Assembly: GCA_001695595.3 (NCBI GenBank)
Contig: MBPM02000066.1
Span: 310,001-374,000, forward strand
Direction of reading: 5' to 3'
Source: Plasmopara viticola
Lineage: Eukaryota > Oomycota > Peronosporomycetes > Peronosporales > Peronosporaceae
DNA length: 64,000 nt
The position numbers and the translations under genes were made by a program. Below the pieces are notes generated by a model that made no database searches, was not told the origin of the DNA, and was given only the letters and a program-made list of their open reading frames with translations. Shown in pieces: positions 12,176 through 22,634 of this stretch. Positions within the stretch are counted from its first letter, which is position 1, and each line of letters starts with the position of its first letter.

Positions 12176-15100
12176 GTGATGTAAAAAAAGTAGTTTAATC
12201 GCCTATATTCCAGATAAATTTACACATGCTGTTCCATAGTGCTCTTTTTTTTGTATCAAAAGCCTATGCCTCTAAAGGAGGCTGTTTCGCTATTCGCAAC
12301 TTAATAGAACGCAGCGTGGCAAGTTTTCTTATTAGAGTGGCTGCTTGTATCGGTCATAATAAGGAGATCTTCTTATTGTCATCAGCAATAACTTCTGCTG
12401 ACAAGAGGTTTTACTGCTGCTTAAATTGCTTGTACTATCTACCCTCTGCTCGGTAAAAGTAGCTAGAGTTTTCTTTCGCGAATGTTGACGAACCTGCTCG
12501 CACATACTCGCAACTCAGCAATATCATAATCTTGTCTTTAACGGTACTTAGTACACCAAAATTCTGTACGTGCATCTTCATGCTTACAGTGCACGGGTTT
12601 CTTTAGTTTGATATGTTTGTAACTGTAGAACCTATCCAACTATTTGTACAAACAAAATGCTGGTTAATGGGCTTTGAAAAGACTCTGCTCGATCAAACAA
12701 AACGGACATTGATCAGAGCTGGAAAAGCAAGCATTAGGACATTTAGAAGCACCAAAGAAAACCACTAGCGGATACTATTTCTTGTGTAGCGTAGCGATAC
12801 AGAACATTTTAGTGCCCTTTACGACATTTCAGTATGTATCATCATTAGCTTGATAGAGATAATCGTCATTTAGTCATCTTATGCAAATTAGAGCTAGCGG
12901 ACGGAGCTGATTAGAGGAATCTCTTGCCATGAAGTGTGCACTGGCGAATTTTTAAGCGCGTTTCCTACTATCTCAGTCTTTGTAGGCTACATACTACGCA
13001 TCTTAGAGAGTGGTAAACAAATTTAGTGTGTATCACAACCGCTAATGATATCCTACGTCACGTGATGTTCTGGGCATCAACTAAGAAGATATTAGAAAAA
13101 TAGATTAGTTTAAAATTCATTGCTGACTGTATTTTTGTGAAAGTTGTTGTGATAGATAGTAATTGTAAGCACAGCAAGTTCAGCGGTTTTCCTAAATAAA
13201 GCTCAAGTCACAATGAAATGAAGAAGTGTTATATGTGGTTTGGTAATACTAATTATAGCAATGCAGATGGCGGTATGCGACTTGTGTAGGCTTTGAGTTT
13301 AGATTGACGGTCCGACACCTGAGCTCAAACTTCGTTTAAGAAAAACAAGTATGACAGCCCTGCTGCACATGAATTTAATTCACACCTAGTCGTTAAGAGC
13401 GGATCCCTGTGAGAATAGCGCACACATTGTCCGTTTCTGGGTATGCAGAACGGGCTGAATAAGTTGATAGTTCTGTCTGGCCGTCGGAAGGTAAAACATT
13501 CTGTTGCACAAGAATCCGATGCGATCAATGCACGTCTGGGGGCAGTTTCTGGCTATAAAAGCACTCCATACAATCATTTTAAGCAGAAGACGACGAAATC
13601 ATCTGCTTCAATAACGTCGACGTCGTTTGGAGGTGATCCACCTGAGCCAAAGTTGCCTACGATAAGGATTAAGACCTTCAAAAGAAAGGAAATAGGAGAG
13701 TCTCATCCCGAACCTCGTTTGAACAGCACGCAATTAAGCTCTTATGCGCATGGTCCGAAACATTTGGGATGAGATGAAGCATTAGCCGACGCAATTCTTT
13801 TAGGCACACAGCTATAACTTTTTGCGTCATTTTTCCTTGCAACACGAGCCACCAAAACCAGATTAGCGATTATTTGTCGTGGATAACACGCGCTCCCGAC
13901 CGGGATGATATGTTTTTTTTCTCAGAAGAGATTGTAGTCATCGTCTATATGAACAATCTGTGTACTGGCACCGTTCAAATGGTTGATCCTGCGTTTACTA
14001 AGCCTCTTTTGACAAAGTCACCGACTGGCATCGACAGTCAAATCAAAAAATTAAATGAAACAGCTTTTTGAATGATTTTGTCTCCGTGGCTTTTATCAAT
14101 GTTGATGATGATGGGGTAGACGTCCGAGCTGTAGCCCAGCATATGAGTGCCCGTCAATGCTTTATCTGTGGTGGTTTTCTTTATTTGTGGCTGAATATTC
14201 TAACGTCATCTTTATCAAAATCCACGAAATCGATGTTCTTCGGCCAACCAGTCGTAGAGCTTACCGCGGGGAAAACGGCAGCACACAGGAAGCGAGGGAC
14301 CACCAGCTAAGACAAAAGTAAGCGCTGTCAACCTTGGGAGTGTTTTAAGGCTGATAAGGCTTAACATCAAAAAATTATGTGCTATACAGCAGATATCGTT
14401 GTTGCAAACCGACTTGCTGGCTTTGGCCAACCGCGAAAGGGTTGATTGAACCATGGTCAGACCTCGTCGAAAGCGGCTTAAGTGCCAATACACGCTCAAA
14501 ACTTTCGTTAGAAAGCATCATAGCGTCTATTCATTTTTAGCATTCCATATCCAACACATTATCCACCTCGATTTAGTGTCCGCGCTGATAGCTTTGACTT
14601 TTTAGCAGGTTTCTTTTTCTCACCAAAGCTCTGCTCTAAACAAGGTAGGTAGAACTCAAGGTTTTTTAGGCGCTCTAGCCGGGCTAAACCATGGTAAGAT
14701 TGAACTTACAGTGTTTGACGCTGTCAAATTCGAGGAGCCTACCACCGGATCCTGAATACGGATACCTTCGTCTTTGCCGCTTAATTAGCAATGAATATGT
14801 CATGTTGTTCTGCTCATAGGCATTTCGAATAAAGCAAACTTTTATTGATAGTGAACTGTTGATCGTAATTCTCCGACGCTTCGGTTAGTTGGTCTTGAAA
14901 CCACTAAGTGACCTGTACTAAAGCTTTACGTGCACGTAAGCGCAACATTGTTGACTGTAGAGCAAGCATATAGTTGTAAAATAAGCACAAGCACGTGCAT
15001 GTCTAGGTCATAGGGAAGCAAACATTCATTGCGGTGGCACACAGCCCCTTGGGTGCACAGAAAGATATATATGGTCTTCTAGTGAACAATTTTAACTTTT

Positions 15101-15352
15101 TTGGGTCTTAAGGTGCTGAAGCGTGCAAAAGACTGCATTTCAAAAATGTTTTATATAACGAAGGCTCGTGCCACCTCTAACTCTGGGAGCGAAAATTTTA
15201 GCTATCGCAAGGATTTCTTTGATATACTTTGATATGCGAACGGTACCAATTTGATTAGGCACTTGAAGCCGCAAATATGTGCGTGCTTTAAGTCCGCATA
15301 ATTTTCCGCTGAAGATTGCTTGGTGTCGTAAAGCTTCGAAAGTCAAAGGTGG
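12176..15352. other. Palindrome arm, decayed sequence (left)
   Basis: The stretch aligns inverted with 25073-28110. The pairing is clear at 12176/28110, 13325-13600/26650-26930, 14090-14260/26000-26200 and 14580-15350/25073-25700. Apart from the fragment at 13443-14310, I see no gene and no RNA gene. Confidence 0.5.
13443..14310 (+). pseudogene. Unidentified gene remnant shared by both arms (left copy)
   Basis: The first 50 or so residues (NKLIVLSGRRKVKHSVAQES onward, including DAINARLGAVSGY) are almost identical to the product of 26574-26831 on the other arm. Further frames downstream (13874-14071, ending KKLNETAF, and 14068-14310, with FVSVAFINVDDDGVDVRAV) also have inverted counterparts near 26000-26380. 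The parts are in different frames, so the gene is broken. The family is not recognised. A transposase or other repeat-borne gene is possible, but no catalytic motif was seen. Protein-level similarity higher than the surrounding DNA would argue for past selection. Confidence 0.35.
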
Positions 15353-15498
15353 GTGCGTTGCACCCCTCGAGTATACAAACCAGTTTCATCCCTCCCGACT
15401 ATGATAAATGAGAGACCCTATTGTCTGGTTTATAGTTCGTCACCAGGCATAAAGGGAATGCGAATTACTCTTGACATTTTGAAGGAGGAAGGGAGGGC

Positions 15499-16527
15499 AT
15501 GGTTCTTTCGTCACGTAAACTTGCAGGAATTATGGGAGAGATGACATTCCTTGCTGAGAAATATAATGAGGCACCTCTTCATGTGTTTACCGATATTGCT
15601 AAGGCAGAAATACAAGGGGATCCTGACTCACTAGGAATTTGGGGTAGTATGTTTGATGATATTGAGTATTATACAAGACGACCTGGTATCTTTGGCATGA
15701 TTCATGATAACTCACTTGTTGATATGCGCCCTTATGATTCCTGGGATAAAGATTCACATAAGACTAGGTCCATCGAGTCACGTCGCACATGCAAAAGCTG
15801 GTCAGGATTTATTGACTGCACATATACTGCATTGAGTGTTGAAGCAGGAAGGATGAGAGCATTGGTTCATGGATGTCGTTATCGGATTATGACTAGCCTG
15901 ACACTTAGGCAAGCTTCATCGGTACTTGACCAACTTGAAACAACTGATGATAAACCCGCTAGTTGGATATTCTTCTTCTGCTCAAAAATGGTTAGGATTA
16001 CGGCTAGATCTGCTAGAGGAATTGTTATGACATGGCAGCGTTTTCAATCCCATAACTCACCTACACTACATATTTGGAAGGAAAAGTCTCTAATCATCAT
16101 GCATATGGCCTCAGGTTGTATTATGAAGCCCATTAACATTGATGGTTGTTGCCACTGGGTCGACTCAACGTGTTATAATGACGATGACATGCTCTACTGT
16201 CTTACACGTGCTAGGCGCCCAGAGCGGAATCTCATCTATGACAACGTTAAAACAACCATGCACCTCATTCCATACTTTGGTTTCGAAGAGCCACCAAGAC
16301 CAACACTAACTTCTAGTATGTCACATCAAGCTATATGTAGACCTAGGGTTGGACTTACTTCAACTATTGCGTCGATGACAAACTTCCTACCTGTTGTAAG
16401 GACAGAAATGATGCAACACTTGATCTCATCAATGACGGATACTAGATTCATGTCACTTCCTGGGGTTTCGTTACTCGTTGCTTTCATTAACGTGAACACT
16501 AAGTCTCAAGAGCATGCAGGTTTGTGA
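15499..16527 (+). pseudogene. Viral-type RNA polymerase subunit 2 (RPB2-like) fragment
   Basis: The open frame encodes 342 aa. About residues 205-215 (a hydrophobic strand followed by SGCIMKPI) resemble the RPB2 region with the DAGR-RPL motif. Residues around 250-275 (IPYFGFEEPPRPTLTSSMSH) match the conserved P(F/Y)-x(4-5)-SPRNTYQ-x-AMGKQA block. The last part (SLPGVSLLVAFINVNTKSQE) matches the ELPAG-NAIVAI-GYNQEDS block. Diagnostic residues are altered (for example NQED-like to SQEH) and the frame ends just there, so the catalytic C-terminal third is absent. The N-terminal half is also missing or in another frame; 15353-15544 may be part of it. It is a non-functional remnant. Confidence 0.55.
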
Positions 16528-16666
16528 TATAACTGAGAAACGTTCACCTTCACTAACAAAGGCTGTCATATTCGAGAGTAGTGGTAAGAAAACCTCTAAG
16601 CGTGTTATGGATAGACTTACTAACAATGGTTTAAGTGGTCTCAAGGCAGAGGCTCCTGCAAAGTAA
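16520..16666 (+). other. Short open tail after the RPB2-like frame
   Basis: A frame overlapping the end of the RPB2-like fragment encodes 48 residues ending LSGLKAEAPAK before TAA at 16664. It lacks its own ATG at the left edge. It could be the C-terminus of another viral gene joined by deletion, or chance. No family is recognised. Confidence 0.2.
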
Positions 16667-16771
16667 CTCTATGCTACTAATTCACTCTCTTAATAAGCAC
16701 CTCCTCCTTCACCTGCATTAAGAAGACATGTTTTAAAAACTTTCCTAAATAATTACTCAACGACGTTCAAA

Positions 16772-17362
16772 ATGAGAGTACTTACAAATATACATGGCTC
16801 AATAAGGCTTCCTGACATTGATAACGACGAAGGAGTACACTTGCCTGATACCTCTAATATAATTGAACTTCACAGGAATGAAATGAGGGAAATGACAAGT
16901 AAGTATCTTCTTTCCTGCGAGTTAACACTGTTAAGAACAATCGATGTGAGGATTAAGCGATACCTTTTCATGATACCAAACTACCTTCCTCTTAGTGCAA
17001 TTATGATAGGACAGGAGCCTTATTCTGATAGCATTCTACCACAAGTTGCTTCGGCATTTGCATTTGATCCGTGTGCTGTTGACGGGTTTACTCCATCTGT
17101 TCAGGTTCTTGGACAAATGCTCTCATTGAATGACAAATCCAGGTTGAAAGAGATGATGGAGATAATGACTTGTAGTTACACGCTGCTCGTAAGGGGCATA
17201 GTCTGTATCAATGTTCTACCTGTTAATCGGGCATCTGACTATGAGAGAATTACACTTGAGTCAAGGTTCCAGGAATCGGTCGAAAATTACTCTGGGGCTT
17301 GTCTCAGCACTATCATATCACGTACAGTAAAAAAAATTGGATTGGCTGTTCGTCCGGGTTGA
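16772..17362 (+). pseudogene. Viral-type uracil-DNA glycosylase fragment
   Basis: Uracil-DNA glycosylases remove uracil from DNA in base-excision repair and are carried by several large DNA viruses. This 196-aa frame has GQEPYSDS near residue 77, corresponding to the catalytic GQDPY motif (Asp replaced by Glu), followed by ASAFAFDP in the place of the GLAFS motif, then PSVQVLGQML for the following helix. GIVCINVLPVNR near residue 141 fits the central GVLLLN strand. The C-terminal HPSPLS-type motif is not reached. The sequence after about residue 168 (GACLS) is shared with the right arm at 24985-25072. The copia element begins at the stop, so the end is lost or displaced. Confidence 0.5.
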
Positions 17363-17564
17363 ATTTATAGATTAAGCCAATCATCTATCCTAGCTATTCA
17401 CAACGACTTACTATCTGGGTGCGATCATCTTCCCATCCGGGCGCAATTATCTTTAGTGCGCCTGTCCACATTACATCACGGCTTCTTGGTTGCATCGTTG
17501 ACCGGTAACAGTACTGGAAGGTTACCGGTACAGCGGTGCTGGTCGAGGCGTTGTATCGTCAACA
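17362..17564 (-). repeat. Copia 3' LTR
   Basis: In element orientation it begins TGTTGACGATACAACGCCT and matches the LTR ending at 21862. Shared stretches include TAAGCCAATCA (near 17373 and 21672), TGCATCGTTGA/CGCATCGTTGA and the ACCGGTA-rich block. The boundary at 17362 is approximate. Confidence 0.75.
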
Positions 17565-17983
17565 ATCTCACTCGATTCGGCAGCCCTTGACGCTTGGATG
17601 CCGAGCCTGTCTCGAACCAAATCAAATTGTATAGCAGGAATCGGCGCAGTCTCGAGGTCGGCCAGCTTACCTAGTGTTAAAATATGCTCGAGCGAAACTT
17701 GGCCGTCTTTAACCATTTCACGCACAAAGTGAAAAAGGATTTGGATGTGCTTGATGCGCTTGTGGAACTCCAGATTCTTGGCCGAATCAATCGATCCTCG
17801 ATCGTTTTCGAATATCTTGACCGCTTCGTCATTAGCCCTCTCATCTATTCTATGCAGATAGAATCTGAGCCAAACTTCTTCTTGGGTAGCTTCGGATAGC
17901 GCCATGTACTCGGCATCCGTTGATGACAGCGCAATTGTTTGCTGTTTCTTCCTTCGCAAGCAAATACATCCGCCGCTCATCAT
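17522..17983 (-). pseudogene. Copia RNase H domain
   Basis: The frame contains the diagnostic RNase H block KKQQTIALSSTDAEYMALSE near its start, including the D and E of the DAEY motif. The family cleaves the RNA strand of the cDNA hybrid during retrotransposition. The frame continues into the LTR and ends at 17522. The domain is separated from the reverse transcriptase by stops between 17984 and 18277. Confidence 0.85.
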
Positions 17984-18277
17984 GAATGTATATCTGCTTG
18001 TACTTCTTTTTGAGCCGACAACTCCAGCCCAGTCTGCATCTGAATAGCCTTAAAGACTTTTTGAGGCTAACTGCTCGAAACTGAATTCCATATGTTTGTG
18101 TACCCTTAATATATGGAAAACCCTCTTAATTCCCTGGTAATGAGTCGGGCATGGTCCACCTTAAACTGTCTTAGTGCTCCAATGGCTGCTGCAAGATCCA
18201 GATGTGTGTCGACAATCTAATACATTTAACAGCCGACCGCATTTCGATAGGGCATACTTCCCATGTTCTCGTGATGC

Positions 18278-19288
18278 CTACAGCCTCCTTCGCACATTCT
18301 TCTTGTAAGCTTGAGACCTGTTTGTGAGACGTCTCAACGGGATTGCTGCTCTCAGTTTTGAACTTCGTTGAAATATTCCCGCAAACTTTGACTGCCTCAC
18401 GATCACTTTTCCAGCTTCCGAATTCTGTTCAATTTTTATGCCAAGAAAATGCTCTAGCAGGACCATCTTTAGAAACCAATCACTAAGCGTTTGCTTAGTC
18501 TCTTGTAGCAACCTTGAGCTGCTGCTCGCAAGAATGAGATCGTCGACGTAAAACACAATGAAAAATTGCATCTTTGCCGTCACGAATAAAGTAGATGCAG
18601 TGGTCAGATACGCATCCCGTAAGCTTGAGCCCGAGCATGAACTCGGCAATGGTCTCGTTCCACTTACGTGGCGACTGCTTCACCCCGAACAGCGATCGCT
18701 CAAGCTTGCAAACCAAAATTCGATAATTCACATCAACAAACCCATCAGACTGTATCATGTAAGTGTCCCCACCCAAAATCCTGCTCAAAAAATCATCATT
18801 GACATCCATCTGATGCACAGTAATGCTGTACTTGGCTGCCAGACTGAAAAAACTTCGAATTGACGTGAACTTAACAAGTGTAGCAAATGTTTCTTCATAG
18901 CCGACGCCGTACTTTTCTGCGAATCCTTTGGCCTCCAAATGCGCCTTCGCCGCCCTGATTTTATTTGACCAAATGTTGCCTATCGCCTTGCGACCTTTTG
19001 GTAATGATTAAGTGTCCATGTCTTTAATTTGCGAAGTAATTTCATTTCCGAGTTGCACGCTTCCTCCCACTTTGCTGCGTCATTTGATTTCATTGACGAC
19101 AAAAAGGGTGGCGGCATTTCCCCCACTGAATTGACATTGTACGTAGCTTCGAAATCTTGGGCTGCGGCGTGTATCTCTTCAAGATCTTGGCAGTGACTAT
19201 ACCGCTTGGGTCGAGGGACTTCTGTAGCCTGTTCAAGCGACTTTGAACGTTGATGTCGCTTGTCTAAAGGGTCCTCAAGGACAAACAT
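18278..19288 (-). pseudogene. Copia reverse transcriptase with preceding linker
   Basis: The catalytic motif FYVDDLI lies in 18278-18649. The fingers and palm (MDVNDDFL, then LERSLFGVKQSPRKWNE) lie in 18495-18938 in another frame. The linker frame 18980-19288 has the usual W-E-A-C-N-S-E-M-L-x-W-x-L pattern before the polymerase. Two or more frameshifts separate the parts, so no active enzyme can be made from this copy. Confidence 0.85.
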
Positions 19289-19510
19289 TTCCGTTGTATT
19301 TTCTGTTTCATAATCCGTTACGTCACATGGTGCTGCACCCAGGTGTGGCTCTTCGACATCTTAAATAACAACTTTATCACAGTCGTACTTAAGTCTCCCA
19401 CCGTCAAAGATGTCCACCATGAACTGTGCGTTTTGGCTCTCAAGCACTCGACCACTTTCATTTATTTCGAAGCGATACATTTTCTCGTTTTCGCCGTATC
19501 CAAGAGTCCG

Positions 19511-20001
19511 TCATCGCATCGAACAAGCATCAAACTTGGACTTCTTTTCTTTCGGCACATGCACATAAGCATGACAACCAAAGACTTTGAGCATGACCAA
19601 AAAAGGTCTATTGCCAGCCCAAAGCTGATGTGGCAACTTGTCGTGGCTAAAAGCACGTGTTGGGCTCCGGTTTCGAAGAAACGTTGTGGTCATCACAGCC
19701 TCACCCCAGTATGCGCTCTTTAGACCAATACACCGAGCACACTCGGCCAAATTTCGATATATACGCTCGGCAACACCATTTAGCTGGGGATTGTATGGAG
19801 ACGTGAATCTCTGCACAATGACACGGACAGCACAAAACTTGGCCATCGCTCCTGATGTGTACCCTCTACAGTTGTCGCTTCGAAGCGGCTTGACCCGCCT
19901 ATTTGTTTGCTTTTCAGCATCGGCAACAAATTATGCGAACTTGTCAGCCATTTTCGATTTGTTTCAAAGCAAGTAAACTGCGCAGAATTGCGACTTGTCA
20001 T
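19511..20001 (-). pseudogene. Copia integrase core remnant
   Basis: The frame 19511-19846 contains SPYNPQLNGVAERIYRNL, the classic end of the copia integrase core with its catalytic glutamate, followed by FGCHAYVHVP, typical of the region behind it. 19780-20001 in another frame holds a more upstream part. Stops between them inactivate the gene. Confidence 0.85.
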
Positions 20002-20569
20002 CTAGAAAGTGACAAAATATTGTTTTCCACTGTGTGCTGGGGCTCACATTGGACCACATACATCACTTTGAATGACGTCAAGCGCTTCTTTTGCTCGGGT
20101 TGGCGACGACTTCCTTTATCTGGCTTGGGTGTGCTCTCCTAGTGTACACCTAACTCGAACCTCCCACTGCTTTATGGACGTAGTGTCAATGCTATTGCCG
20201 TAACCCTTTTTGACGAAGCTTTTAAACCGCCATGGTCAATATAACCAAGTCAAAGGTGCCAGAGGTATAAATTGGTGTCCTCACCGCAGCTTTTCGAACA
20301 TTCCATATTGACCTCGTCATTTTTCAGTGGCGTCATGCATAGATTAAACAAGCATCTGCCTTGACATTTACCAAGTTTTTACCCAGTGCATTTTGCTTGC
20401 GCTAAGTAACTGTCTTCAAAGTGACTCGACCCACATCTTTCGTAGAACGTCTAACCCAAAATAGGTTTCGCGTTTGCTTCGGAATATGCCACGCGTTTGC
20501 AAGCACCCCTTTTTCACTGCCCGCGAAGTCGTCATTGACATTGTAATGTCATTGTCTTAACCAGACCGT

Positions 20570-20836
20570 CGTCAGCAAGATGCACGTCGATCGGCTCAAT
20601 CTTGGTATAACTTTTCACGAAGTCATTTGGAAAGGTCATGTGTTGCGTCGCGCCCGAGTCGATCTGCCACTCGTTGACGAGCCCCACACTACCACCGACC
20701 GATAAAAAAAGTAGTTATTCGAGTCATCATCACTCTGCGCCACATGAGCTCTTTGCAGCTTCTGCTGATTCGCACTCTCGCGTATTCGCACTGGGCACTT
20801 GGCGATTCAATTTCCGTGCTCCCTCCAGTAATGACA
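20570..20836 (-). pseudogene. Copia zinc knuckle and aspartic protease remnant
   Basis: Reverse translation of 20793-20836 reads CHYWREHGN-stop-IAKCP, a CX2CX4HX4C nucleocapsid knuckle in which the second Cys has become Trp, the His has become Asn, and a stop follows. Downstream, 20570-20690 reads WQIDSGATQHMTF, the protease active site with intact DSGAT (20646-20660). Confidence 0.8.
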
Positions 20837-21039
20837 GGCGCTTATCTTAGCAGGAGCTTGCCGTCCCTTGCGCCGTTTGATGGCACTAGTCATTAATGCT
20901 TGAATCTTGGCTAACGCGTTGCCTTAAGTGCTGCCGACTTGTTCTTTGCGCTTCTATCCTCATATTTTAGCCGCAACTTCACAAGCTCATACGTGAGAAA
21001 GTCGGCTTTAGACTCCGACGCCGTGATGAGAAACTAATA

Positions 21040-21438
21040 TCATTCGCTGAAGGGAGCAAGAGGCGTAATTTTTAAGTCGTCCTCGCTGAACGGAGCGCCC
21101 GCCACCTCGAACTTATCCGCCAGCGTCTTGATCTTGTTGATGTGCTGCAACACATCATCACCTTCGTCTACCATCGTCGCGATGAAGCGTCGACGAAACC
21201 ATGAAGGAGATTGCTCGCGAATCTTTTTCAAAGTGCCTATCTAGAAGCGACCGTACATCTTGCGCACCTTTCGCTGACCATTGAAGCGATAGCTGAGAGT
21301 CCTCAACGGCAAGGCAGATGATGGGCATAGCCTTGCGGGACCTGCGCTTGTACGGGCTTTGATCCGACTGCAAAAGATAGTGCTCGAAATTAAGCTACCA
21401 CTCGTGGCCTCCCACCGATCGTGTTCTTCCAGCACCAT
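21040..21438 (-). pseudogene. Copia gag remnant
   Basis: Overlapping frames just inside the 5' LTR encode gag/UBN2-like sequence: WSAKGAQDVRSLLDRHFEKD and then INKIKTLADKFEVAGAPFSE. These match the helical capsid region of copia gag polyproteins. The segment is split by frameshifts. Confidence 0.7.
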
Positions 21439-21649
21439 TTACATCTTGAATTTCCAAGTATGGGTGTCTGCTCCATCGAAATTGTTAATTTGCAATGGTG
21501 CTACAACGTCCATAGCGAGTGCATGGTCGTTGTCGGCGAAAACGGCAGAGTGTGTGGGGCTTGTGCGCACCTTAAATTTAGGCTTAAGCATAATCTGGCA
21601 AAATGCAATGTGAATATATTTATAGGGTCTTTAGTTCGCAACTATTTGC

Positions 21650-21862
21650 CACCTTAAAGCAATCGTTTCTCTAAGCCAATCACAACGTCTTACCATCGGG
21701 GTGCAATCACGTCCCCAATCGAGCGCAATAAGTGATCTAGTCCACGCGCCTTTTGACGACGTCGCTGTTGCTTGGTCGCATCGTTGATCGGTATCAGTAC
21801 CGGTACCGGTACCGGAAGCTTACTGCTTCATTACTGCTGGTTGAGGCGTCGTATGTTTAACA
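21650..21862 (-). repeat. Copia 5' LTR
   Basis: In element orientation it begins TGTTAAACATACGACGCCTC at 21862, matching the start of the 3' LTR. It carries a triple ACCGGT/GTACCGGTACC block near 21800 where the other LTR has one interrupted copy. The inner boundary near 21650 is approximate. Confidence 0.7.
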
Positions 21863-21940
21863 TAATCAACCCAAATTCCAGTCATGTTAAAATAGTCTTA
21901 TATGCCCAGGAGCAATAAAATGATTTGCGTACATGGCGTC

Positions 21941-22402
21941 TCACCTCCGGGATCTCTTGTCCTCGGTATAATACCAAACTAGCGGATATATATGGATACC
22001 GCGCACGTTTGCCATTCTATATCGAGCCGTGAAAGGACGCGACTGACAGACGAAGCACTTGTTGTGTCTATATTCCGGTTGCGGTGGCCGTTGGTCAAAT
22101 ATGTACTTAGAGCCCCCTATAGTCCTGCAGAGCTTGGTAGCCACCATGACAGCCATTACAGGTGCGTATGTTGGGTCACACAGGGGATGCTGCTGCTCCT
22201 TCTGAAAAAGAACCAAGGCCCAGGCGGGAGCAGTATATCGTGTTTTTGATTGAGAGGCCAGACGAAATTCCATTTGAAGTATTTGCCAAGGCTTAGGCGA
22301 TCGCACGGGCGCCAGAAGATTCTTGTGAGGTGACGTGGTAGGATACTTTGGAGCAACCCTATCCTTTAGAGCATTTGAGTAAAAATTAAATCTTTTGATC
22401 AT
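21941..22402 (-). CDS. Hypothetical 153-aa frame, left core arm
   Basis: The frame mirrors 24430-24891 with about nine amino-acid differences. It contains KCFVCQSRPF near residue 115 and a proline-rich N-terminal part. No family is recognised and there is no signal peptide or membrane span. Its persistence in both arms follows from the recent similarity of the core and is not independent evidence of coding. Confidence 0.2.
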   Translation of the reverse strand: MIKRFNFYSNALKDRVAPKYPTTSPHKNLLAPVRSPKPWQILQMEFRLASQSKTRYTAPAWALVLFQKEQQHPLCDPTYAPVMAVMVATKLCRTIGGSKYIFDQRPPQPEYRHNKCFVCQSRPFTARYRMANVRGIHIYPLVWYYTEDKRSRR

Positions 22403-22427
22403 GTGACTTATTAGCTTTACACTGTAT

Positions 22428-22634
22428 TCATCTCAATACAAGTACTCCAAAAGTCGCTCCTTTTAAAAGTAAGCTCCAGGCTCGACCAGACCATATTCGT
22501 ACGATAGCTTTACTTCCTAGCCTCATGACCAATATGGCGGTGACTACCGGCGCCGTATACGCATTCATAATTTTTAACAGGGCCAAGCGCGCGGGGCACG
22601 CTTGAAGAGCTTCTAGGAGCACCAAATAACCCAT
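22428..22634 (-). CDS. Hypothetical 68-aa frame, left core arm
   Basis: Identical in sequence to the product of 24198-24404. It is hydrophobic in places (APVVTAILVM) and of unknown function. It lies 25 bp before the 153-aa frame on the same strand. It may well be non-coding. Confidence 0.15.
   Translation of the reverse strand: MGYLVLLEALQACPARLALLKIMNAYTAPVVTAILVMRLGSKAIVRIWSGRAWSLLLKGATFGVLVLR

Larger units (their letters stand above)
15353..17361 (+). mobile_element. Endogenous giant-virus-like insertion (left arm)
   Basis: About 2 kb with two long intronless virus-like reading frames on the same strand and a short intergenic gap, unlike the surrounding fragmented DNA. The genes resemble RNA polymerase subunit 2 and a family-1-like uracil-DNA glycosylase, a pairing expected of nucleocytoplasmic large DNA viruses. 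The right arm keeps only the glycosylase end (24985-25072) in the mirrored place, so the insertion predates the inverted duplication. I recall reports of asfarvirus-like insertions in Phytophthora, but the lineage here cannot be settled without a tree. It is a fossil: both genes are truncated. Confidence 0.55.
17362..21862 (-). mobile_element. Decayed Ty1/copia LTR retrotransposon
   Basis: On the minus strand the order is LTR, gag, zinc knuckle, protease, integrase, reverse transcriptase, RNase H, LTR, which is the copia order (integrase before reverse transcriptase). Every domain is interrupted by stops or frameshifts. The sequence flanking both sides resumes the palindrome alignment: the right-arm counterpart runs straight from 24985 to 24892 with no insertion. 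The element therefore entered the left arm after the duplication, splitting the virus-like segment from the palindrome core. The LTRs have diverged, so the insertion is old. Confidence 0.9.

Noticed and set aside
15353..15544. 63-aa frame as the true N-terminal part of the RPB2-like gene
   Set aside because: It overlaps the 342-aa frame in another phase and shows no RPB2 block I can recognise. Mentioned only as possible.
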